From NCBI GenBank assembly GCA_002384855.1, contig DGBP01000083.1, positions 1-19,276 of the forward strand: 19,276 bases of DNA. Direction: 5' to 3'. This DNA comes from Nocardioidaceae bacterium UBA4001. Lineage in GTDB: Bacteria; Actinomycetota; Actinomycetes; Propionibacteriales; Nocardioidaceae. A model generated the notes under the pieces. That model was not told where the DNA came from and searched no databases. It saw nothing but the letters and a program-made list of their open reading frames with translations. Below are positions 14,132-19,276 of the stretch, one piece after another (position 1 is the stretch's first letter; each line of letters opens with the position of its first letter). The translations under genes were made by a program, and so were the position numbers.

Positions 14132-15786
14132 CCTCGATGTTTCGTGAACCGCGCTGATCGGTCGTCACGACGGGTGGGCTGATTGCGGCTGGGCGAGGAC
14201 GTGGGTGTTCCCCGGCGCTGTCGCCGCCGGTTCTCCGGTTCTGGTGGTGGGGTTGGGGTTGGCGTCTTGCCGTCAGGCGGTGCGGAGCGTGGCCCAGCCG
14301 ATGTCGATGAGGTGGTTCCAGGGCCAGTCACGTGGGAGGCGTAGTCGTCTTCGACGACCGGTGTGGATGATCCGTCCGGCGACGGCGAGGATCCGGAATC
14401 GGAGCCGTTTGGGCTCCCACCTGCGGGCGGGCTCGGTCTCGTCGAACGCGAGGGTCTGGGTCCAGGCGAGCAGGTCGGCGGCGAGGGCGACGACCTCCAT
14501 CCAGATCCGGTTCTGGGCGTAGCCGGCGAAGGGCAGGTTCCGCAGGCCGGTGTCCTTCAGGCCACGGATCCGGTCCTCGCAGCGGGCGCGCTGACGGTGC
14601 CTGACCTCAAGCGCTGCCAGGGTCCAGCCGGGTCCCTTGGTGTTGGTCGCGAAGCAGGTGATCCGCCAGCCGTTATGGTCGGTCAACCGCAATTGCGCGC
14701 CGGGGTGGGGTCGTTCCCGACGTGCGATCACCCGCATTCTGGGTGGCCAGTCGTCGCTCGTCCCGGTCCGAGTGGTGGGCGGCATCCAGGCCGTCAGTTC
14801 AGCGACCTGCGCGCCGTCACGGGGCTCGCCGTTGCTATCGAGTGCGGCACGCCAGGCTTGGTCAGGGATCGCCTCGACGGCGGCCTTCACTGCATCGCTG
14901 CCACCGAACCCGATCGAGTACTCCAGTCCCAGATCGGTGATGTGGCGCAGGAACGCCTTGGAGCAGCCGCCGGTGTCGGTGCGGACCAGGACCTGTCCAC
15001 GTTCGTGCTCGGGCAGCTGAGCCAAGGTGTCGTCCAGGCAGGTGATGTGATCTGCGCTGTCCCACGCCGAGGCTCGGCCCGGACGCAGGTTGATCACCCC
15101 GGTGTCGCCGGTCCCGTGGGCACCGTGGTCGATCGTCGAGCACATCGGGTGAAACCCGTAGCCGCGTTTGTAGGTCGGCTCGGCGCCTTCCTTGTCCGAG
15201 TGCGCGCCGACCAGCGTGGCGTCGATATCGACGATCACCTGACCACCCGTCCGGGACCCGGGCCTGCCGGCCAGTGGTCGGCGCCGCGCCCACACTGCGG
15301 CCCGAGCATCGGCGCGCGCGTGACGGATCGCGGCCACCGCGGCATCGACCTCACCCGCCAAGGCCGTGAGCAGTCGCGACACCGTCGGACCGGAGGCAAC
15401 GGATCCGAAGATCGTCGGCTGGGCACGGACCGCGGCGATGTCGGCCAGACAGTCCCCGCCGAGCGCGACGGCGGTCGCGAGATCGAGCAGCACCTTGCCA
15501 GGGTCGTGCTGAGCACGCGTCGACCGCCACGGCGACAAGGCCCGCGAGAGTCTGCGGTCCAGGCCCGCGACCCGAACCGCTTCGTTGACAAGCAGCGCCC
15601 CCGAGGACGAGATCAACGACTCACGGACGGAATCGAGAACCAGATTCGGGACACGGTTACCCTTCACCTACGGAGTGCCTTTCCGCTCGGCGTCTTGAGA
15701 CTTCGCAATCACAAGAATCCCGTGCAGGACAGGCACTTCCGTGCGTTACGCGCCGTACTCACCCAAGGCGACGTGAAATCCCGAGG
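14132..15786. mobile_element. Complete IS1380-family insertion sequence
   Basis: 1655 bp, the usual size of the family, with one transposase gene on the minus strand. Imperfect terminal inverted repeats read CCTCGATGTTTCGTG from the left and CCTCGGGATTTCACG from the right (10 of 15 positions equal). It is flanked by CTAG on both sides. About 140 bp lie between the transposase stop and the left end; they hold only a G-rich stretch around 14240-14262. The uninterrupted transposase and intact ends suggest a recent, possibly active copy. Confidence 0.85.
14273..15667 (-). CDS. IS1380-family transposase
   Basis: 464 residues, full length for the family. DDE-type catalytic motifs are visible: VIVDIDATLVGAHSDKEGA (about 144-162, first Asp), VLVRTDTGGCSKAFL (second Asp, about 231) and the glutamate in RCEDRIRGLKDTGLRNLPF. 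The family-typical YKRGYGFHPM follows the first Asp. The start is GTG at 15667; it has no strong ribosome binding site, which is common for transposases. No frameshift or stop interrupts it. The long rightward frame covering the same bases (14363-15790) is its shadow. Confidence 0.93.
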   Translation of the reverse strand: MKGNRVPNLVLDSVRESLISSSGALLVNEAVRVAGLDRRLSRALSPWRSTRAQHDPGKVLLDLATAVALGGDCLADIAAVRAQPTIFGSVASGPTVSRLLTALAGEVDAAVAAIRHARADARAAVWARRRPLAGRPGSRTGGQVIVDIDATLVGAHSDKEGAEPTYKRGYGFHPMCSTIDHGAHGTGDTGVINLRPGRASAWDSADHITCLDDTLAQLPEHERGQVLVRTDTGGCSKAFLRHITDLGLEYSIGFGGSDAVKAAVEAIPDQAWRAALDSNGEPRDGAQVAELTAWMPPTTRTGTSDDWPPRMRVIARRERPHPGAQLRLTDHNGWRITCFATNTKGPGWTLAALEVRHRQRARCEDRIRGLKDTGLRNLPFAGYAQNRIWMEVVALAADLLAWTQTLAFDETEPARRWEPKRLRFRILAVAGRIIHTGRRRRLRLPRDWPWNHLIDIGWATLRTA

Positions 15787-15790
15787 CTAG
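15787..15790. repeat. Target-site duplication CTAG, right copy
   Basis: Second copy of the CTAG at the left end of the IS1380 element. Read on the minus strand it supplies the TAG stop of the IS630 transposase remnant, and its TA fits the TA target used by IS630-family elements. Confidence 0.72.
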
Positions 15791-16140
15791 TGTCGTGAGT
15801 CAGAGATTCGCTGACGATGTGCGACGAGGGATTCGAGGATCTCGTCGGCGGTCTTGGTCCAAACGTAGGGGCGTGGGTTCTCGTTCCACTGCCGGGGCCA
15901 GTTCTCGATGTCGGTCTTGAGGTGCTTGACCGAGCGGTGCACGCCACGGCGGATCAGCTTCATGGTGATCTCGGCGAACCAGCGCTCGACCAGCTTCAGC
16001 CAGGAGGAGCCGGTCGGGGTGAAGTGCAGGTGGAACCGGGGATGTCGGACCAGGCAGCGGCGGATGGTCTCGGTCTTGTGGGTGGCGAGGTTGTCGCAGA
16101 TGAGGTGCACCTTTCTGCGATCCTTCACCCCCTCGGCCAT
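15787..16140 (-). pseudogene. IS630-family transposase, C-terminal fragment
   Basis: The minus-strand frame (117 residues from ATG 16140) is the C-terminal third of an IS630-family DDE transposase. It retains the second catalytic Asp (HLICDNLATHKT) and the catalytic Glu (GSSWLKLVERWFAEIT), plus the HRSV and PRPYVWTKTADEIL blocks. The N-terminal HTH and first Asp are missing, and in-frame stops occur just upstream (about 16153-16155), so the ATG is incidental. Homology ends near 16141-16150. The element's outer end (GTGTCGTGAGTCAGAGATTC, from 15791) is still next to a TA, but the other end is lost. Confidence 0.83.
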
Positions 16141-16151
16141 CTGTCGGCTGA

Positions 16152-16328
16152 CCGGCGGTCATCGACGCGGTCACCACCGAACAAGTCATCCAGTTCGGCC
16201 GACATCACCGAGGCCTCCTCGAGCGGCTGGACCCGGGCGGGACCGTGTCGCCGATGTACCGCCGCCACGACCGCGCCGCCGCCCCAGCGGACCAGGCCGA
16301 CCATCACGACTCGGGTTCACAGCGATGA
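16152..16328 (+). pseudogene. 3' fragment of a lost gene, possibly a MarR-type regulator
   Basis: An open rightward frame of 58 codons with almost all third positions G or C and no usable start (only ATG near its middle). It reads VIDAVTTEQVIQFGRHHRG, LLERLDPGGTVSPMYRRHDR, then a charged tail. Its TGA overlaps the ATG of the next gene (16325-16328), the same coupling seen elsewhere in this window, which argues that it is the real end of an operon partner. The pattern D-A-x-T-x-E-Q ... LLxRLDP resembles the last helices of MarR-family proteins, but I would not insist on this. The IS630 remnant has replaced its 5' part. Confidence 0.45.
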
Positions 16329-17034
16329 CCCTTCGGAATACCGGACCGCCCACCTCGGTTGACGCGTTCGTGAGCTCTGCGTTGAAGGTCGATATCTGGT
16401 CCGACATCGCCTGCCCCTGGTGCTACGTGGGCAAGCGCCGTTTCGCCGAAGGGGTGCGCCGCTTCCAGGCGGCCGGCGGTGGCCGCGTCGACGTGGAGTA
16501 CCACTCCTTCGAGCTGGCCCCCGATACTCCGGTCGACTTCCAGGGCAGTGAGGCCGACTTCCTCGCCGACCACAAGGGGCTCCCGCTCGCCCAGGTCCAC
16601 CAGATGCTGGGACAGATGACCGAGGTCGCTCGCGACGAGGGGCTCGACTTCGACTACGACTCTCTCAAGCACACCAACACGCTCAAGGCGCACGAGGCAC
16701 TGCACGCCGCCAAGGCCGCCGGGCTCCAAGCGGAGCTGAAGGAGAGGCTCCTCCGCGCCTACTTCACCGAAGGCCGCCACATCGGGTACGACGACGAGCT
16801 CGCCGACCTCGCAGCCGAGGTGGGCCTCGACCGGGAGGCCGTGCTCGGCGCACTCCACGAGGGCACCTACCGCGCCGACGTGGCCGCAGACATCACCCAG
16901 GCCCGCGCCTACGGGATCCGCGGCGTGCCTTCTTCGTCATCGACGGCAAGTACGGCGTGTCCGGCGCCCAGGACCCAGACGTCTTCGCAGACGCCCTCCG
17001 CCAAGCCGCGGCTGCGATCGAGGTAGGAACATGA
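16325..17034 (+). pseudogene. DsbA-family (FrnE-like) thiol oxidoreductase, one frameshift
   Basis: About 235 residues once restored. The thioredoxin-fold start is KVDIWSDIACPWCYVGKRRF with the active-site CPWC (C30, C33). The helical insert covers about 70-195. At 16927-16930 the frame breaks: GGC GTG CC-TTC TTC gives RGVPSSSS, whereas one more C gives RGVPFFVIDGKYGVSGAQ, the cis-proline loop and last strand of the family, to the stop at 17032-17034. FrnE proteins act as cytosolic disulfide oxidoreductases or isomerases. The start overlaps the preceding fragment's stop; a GTG at 16370 is an alternative. Only one base is wrong, so this may be an assembly error in a working gene. Confidence 0.85.
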
Positions 17035-17141
17035 CGGAGTCCCCCAAGCTGCAGCTGGTCGGCGGGGCCGACGGCCCGGTCTGCCAGGACGGCGTCTGTG
17101 ACCTGCCCGAGACGGCTACCGTCCCGGAGCAGACCCGGTAG
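17031..17141 (+). CDS. 36-residue two-cysteine microprotein
   Basis: ATG at 17031 overlaps the restored stop of the FrnE-like gene (ATGA) and opens a 36-codon frame ending TAG at 17139-17141. The protein reads MTESPKLQLVGGADG then PVCQDGVCDLPETATVPEQTR. Two cysteines in a V-C-x-D-G-V-C-x-x-P context suggest a thiol pair or metal site, plausibly a substrate or partner of the DsbA-like protein. Third positions are mostly G/C. Its last 26 bases overlap the end of the convergent monooxygenase gene. It is too short for normal gene calling, and I recognise no named family; the call rests on coupling and composition. Confidence 0.55.
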   Translation: MTESPKLQLVGGADGPVCQDGVCDLPETATVPEQTR

Positions 17142-18252
17142 TCGACGCCAGGTGTCTCACCACGGCGGCCGTTGCGGCACGTCCAGCGCGGCTCGCACCA
17201 AGCGTGCTGGCCGACGGCCCGTAGCCGACGAGCTGCACGCGGGGGTCTCGCACGGCAGTGGTGGCGCCCTGAACGTTGCCGGGGACGGGCGCGAGTGCGA
17301 TCCCGCCGTGGGGTGAACGCAGACCGAGCGGGGCCAGGTGGTCGACAGCCGGACGAAAGCCGGTGGCCCACAAGATCACGTCCACGGGCTCGAAGGAGTC
17401 GTCACCCCAGCGCACCCCGCCCGGTTCGATCAACGCGAACATCGGTCGTCGTACGTAGGCGCCGAGCTCGGCTGCGCGACGCTCCTGGGCACGAAGGGCC
17501 AGCCCGGTCACGCTCACCACACTGGCCGGTGGCAGGCCGCGGCGAACGCGCTCCTCGACCCGGGTCACCGCGGCCAGACCCGCCTCGGCATCGAAGTCGT
17601 CCGCGCGCCACACCGGCGGCCGTCGGGTGACCCACAGGGTGTCGGTGACCGGGGGGAGCTCGCCGAGGAGCTGCACCGCGGACGCGCCACCACCGACGAC
17701 GATGACCCGCTTGCCCCGGAAGTGGGCGGCACCGGGGAAGCCCACGGTGTGGAGCTGCTCGCCGGCGAAGGAGGCGATCCCCGGGTAGTACGGCACGAAC
17801 GGGCGGGTCCAGGTGCCCGTGGCGTTGACCAGGGTCCGCGTGCGCCACCGGCGGTCGCCCGCGTGCACGACGAGCAGGTCGCCGTCACTCTCGACCTGGG
17901 TGACCTGGACGGGGCGTACCACCGGGAGCAGGTGCCGCCGCTCGTACTCGGCGAAGTAGTCAGGGACCGCCTGGTTGGCCGGACGGTCCGATCCTGGCGG
18001 CGCCGGCACACCGGGGAGGTCGGCGACCCCGTGGACGTCGTCCATGGTGAGCGAGTCCCACCGGTGCCGCCAGGCGCCACCGGATGCCGGGTCGGCATCC
18101 AGCACCACGTGGTCGACGCCGCGCTGCTGAAGGAAGAAGGACGCGGCCAGGCCCGCCTGACCGGCTCCGATCACCAGACTTTCCAGGACTTCGAAGACGT
18201 CGGCGTCGCGGTCGCGCAGGTCCAGGGTGGGTGCCGTTCCGCTCTCCTCCAT
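17116..18252 (-). CDS. Flavin-containing monooxygenase-like NAD(P)/FAD oxidoreductase
   Basis: 378 residues from ATG 18252, chosen because GGAGG lies 5 bp upstream; a GTG at 18258 is in frame but overlaps that site. FAD-binding GxGxxG is at 28-34 (IGAGQAGLA) with an acidic residue at the end of the second strand (VLDAD), and the NADPH-binding GxGxxG-like motif is at 187-193 (VGGGASAVQ). FATGT-like ATG motifs are NATGTWTRP and LWATGFRP. These place it with flavin monooxygenases of the ArsO/CzcO/TrkA-like group, whose substrates range from thioethers to arsenicals. The substrate here is unknown. It ends overlapping the convergent microprotein. Confidence 0.85.
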   Translation of the reverse strand: MEESGTAPTLDLRDRDADVFEVLESLVIGAGQAGLAASFFLQQRGVDHVVLDADPASGGAWRHRWDSLTMDDVHGVADLPGVPAPPGSDRPANQAVPDYFAEYERRHLLPVVRPVQVTQVESDGDLLVVHAGDRRWRTRTLVNATGTWTRPFVPYYPGIASFAGEQLHTVGFPGAAHFRGKRVIVVGGGASAVQLLGELPPVTDTLWVTRRPPVWRADDFDAEAGLAAVTRVEERVRRGLPPASVVSVTGLALRAQERRAAELGAYVRRPMFALIEPGGVRWGDDSFEPVDVILWATGFRPAVDHLAPLGLRSPHGGIALAPVPGNVQGATTAVRDPRVQLVGYGPSASTLGASRAGRAATAAVVRHLASTTGSAPGR

Positions 18253-18277
18253 GACCACCTCCGCGCTCGTCTTCCTA

Positions 18278-18309
18278 CACCATGTAGTTTAACCTTGAAC
18301 TACGTGGTG
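18278..18309. promoter_or_regulatory. Inverted-repeat operator upstream of the monooxygenase
   Basis: CACCATGTAGTT (18278-18289) and AACTACGTGGTG (18298-18309) pair at 11 of 12 positions around an 8-bp spacer, in an AT-rich island 26 bp before the monooxygenase start. The core TAGTT-N8-AACTA resembles MarR-family operators. A regulator related to the fragment at 16152-16328 could be the ligand, but this is only inferred from proximity. Confidence 0.55.
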
Positions 18310-18448
18310 ATGTTCCCTCTGTCGGTGGATGGGGGGTGTGAGCCAAGGCGGCGGCCGGTGTCGCGCCGACCGGCGTGGTGTCGACGGCGCAGTGGCGACG
18401 TTCGGCAGCGCCGGATACTGGCCCGGCGGCGAAGGGGAGGGGAATCTT
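18310..18448. other. Unassigned stretch between the monooxygenase operator and bluB
   Basis: No recognisable gene. Two short coding-like tracts oppose each other: a rightward frame ending GRGIFYE with TGA at 18456-18458, and a minus-strand frame that continues from the bluB region as AAQAAGLWATCFDQRAREALE. Both have raised G/C at third positions, and neither matches a family I know. It may hold the displaced C-terminal coding of bluB or of a lost neighbour. Confidence 0.35.
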
Positions 18449-19080
18449 CTACGAGTGACGCCACCTCGGTGGGGGCGGTCTCAAGCGCCTCACGAGCCCG
18501 CTGGTCGAAGCACGTCGCCCACAGGCCCGCCGCCTGGGCCGCGCGGTGACCCAGCCAACCCCCAGGCCTTCGACCCGAGCTGCGAGCAACAGGTTCTCGA
18601 TGGCGCATGCAAACGACCACAGGCCGGTGTCCGGGAAGGTCGCGCGACCGAGCACCCCGCCTGCCGGCGCACGTCGGTCGCAGGCCACCACCAGTCCCAA
18701 CGGGGCCTCGCGGATGCCTTCGAGCCGGAGGTCCAGGAGCCGCCGGGCCGCGTCGGGTTCCATCTGCCGCGCCTGGCGGAGCCGCTGCTCGTCGGCCATC
18801 CGCGCCGCTCGCTCCCGGGTCGCGGGCTCGGAGACCACGATGAACCGCCATGGCTGGCTGTGTCCGACCGACGGCGCCATGTGGGCCGCGGCCAGCACCC
18901 GGTCGAGGATCTCGGGCCGCACCGGATCCGGCCGGTACCTGCGGATGTCCCGGCGGGCGCCGAGGACGTCTAGAAGCCCTCCCGCACGTGGTCGGGGAAG
19001 GGCCAGGCGCCCACCTCGGCGGCACGCTCGGCCGCCGAGGTCTGGTCGCCGATGAGCGGCACCGGTCGTCGCCAGGTCAC
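18449..19080 (-). pseudogene. bluB: BluB (5,6-dimethylbenzimidazole synthase), frameshifted and C-terminally truncated
   Basis: The GTG start at 19080 overlaps the thiC stop (GTGA). The first frame reads TWRRPVPLIGDQ ... WPFPDHVREGF and stops at TAG 18970-18972. The next frame continues DVLGARRDIRRYRPDPV, AAHMAPSVGHSQPWRFIVV, LEGIREAPLGLVVACDR, GRATFPDTGLWSF and EGLGVGWVT, all hallmarks of BluB, the FMN/O2-dependent enzyme that makes the lower ligand of vitamin B12. One lost C (TTC TAC GAC to TTC TAG AC) explains the stop. After GWVT (near 18543) similarity ends and the frame runs into Arg-rich sequence to 18449, so about 50 C-terminal residues are missing. The second lesion makes real inactivation more likely than sequencing error alone. 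Confidence 0.82.
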
Positions 19081-19276
19081 GGTGCCGCAGTGTAGGTGTC
19101 GTCCTCGACGTAGACCGACGAGCCCAGCTCCACGAACTGCGCCGACTTCTCGGCCATGCCCGCCGCGACGTAGTCGCGGACGTCCTGGCTGACGCGCATC
19201 GAGCAGAACTTCGGGCCGCACATCGAGCAGAAGTGCGCGGTCTTGCTGGCCTCGGCAGGGAGCGTCTCGTCGTGGA
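19077..19276 (-). CDS. thiC: ThiC, phosphomethylpyrimidine synthase, 3' end
   Basis: The last 65 codons of a minus-strand gene that runs in from beyond the window edge. HDETLPAE and KTAHFCSMCGPKFCSMRVSQ carry the C-x2-C-x4-C cysteine motif that holds the 4Fe-4S cluster of this radical-SAM enzyme, which makes the thiamine pyrimidine moiety from aminoimidazole ribotide. The tail after the motif (about 35 residues, VELGSSVYVEDDTYTAAP) is moderately longer than in short family members. The TGA (19077-19079) overlaps the bluB GTG, implying coupled expression of a thiamine and a cobamide gene. A THI-element riboswitch, if any, would be outside the window. Confidence 0.95.
   Translation of the reverse strand, partial: HDETLPAEASKTAHFCSMCGPKFCSMRVSQDVRDYVAAGMAEKSAQFVELGSSVYVEDDTYTAAP

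Noticed and set aside
14240..14262. G-rich tract that might form a quadruplex
   Set aside because: Only two runs of three or more G; weak by usual criteria and lies in the untranslated end of the IS element.
14363..15790. 475-codon plus-strand frame over the transposase
   Set aside because: Exact antisense of a clear IS1380 transposase; no independent domain.
16125..16307. Minus-strand 60-residue frame after the IS630 fragment
   Set aside because: The plus-strand frame over the same bases has much stronger G/C third positions and ends in an ATGA overlap, so this one is more likely its shadow.
1..19276. CRISPR arrays, tRNA or rRNA genes, phage genes
   Set aside because: No regularly spaced repeats, no CCA-ended cloverleaf-like segments and no phage structural genes were seen on either strand.

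Overview
The window is high-GC DNA with dense, often overlapping genes (ATGA/GTGA stop-start overlaps), GTG and TTG starts and strong G/C bias at third codon positions. The catechol branch of the beta-ketoadipate pathway, an ECF sigma factor with a zinc-type anti-sigma, a DUF222/13E12-like start behind an actinobacterial-type SOS box, a Tat-exported multicopper oxidase and IS1380/IS630 transposases all fit an actinobacterium. Nocardioidaceae is my guess from general similarity, not a measured result.

Layout. (1) 1-142: start of a minus-strand gene, with a near-perfect LexA box (173-190) upstream. (2) 528-3758: catR-catB-catA-catC, one co-directional operon converting catechol to 3-oxoadipate enol-lactone under its own LysR regulator. 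(3) 3889-7719: ECF sigma factor, membrane-bound zinc anti-sigma, ABC ATPase and two membrane proteins, an apparently self-regulated export or stress module. (4) 7800-9254: a pRiA4b ORF-3-like protein with a long C-terminal extension. (5) 9280-10004: a decayed SRPBCC/AHSA1-ArsR pair with a still clean inverted-repeat operator, ending in a scar. (6) 10005-14131: a copper-type locus. A SHOCT membrane protein, a Met-rich multicopper oxidase and a small His-rich membrane protein (frameshifted) run leftward; a two-component system runs rightward; a dyad-symmetric intergenic region lies between them. (7) 14128-16148: a complete IS1380-family element with a CTAG target duplication, inserted exactly at the boundary between the kinase stop codon and the end of a truncated IS630-family element. 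(8) 16152-17141: 3' end of a lost gene (regulator-like), a FrnE/DsbA-type protein with one frameshift, and a 36-residue two-cysteine microprotein, all joined by ATGA overlaps. (9) 17116-18252: a flavin monooxygenase on the minus strand with a strong inverted repeat upstream. (10) 18449-19276: minus-strand thiC 3' end overlapping a bluB gene that carries a frameshift and has lost its C-terminus.

The left half is intact. The right half, around the IS elements, holds nearly all the broken genes: three frameshifts in the 430-bp AHSA1 gene, and one each in the His-rich gene, frnE-like gene and bluB. The AHSA1-ArsR pair looks truly decayed. The single-base lesions in the other three are each explained by one missing base and could be sequencing errors. 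The most novel-looking items are the small proteins no gene caller is likely to report: the His-rich protein of the copper operon and the VCxDGVC microprotein after the DsbA-like gene.
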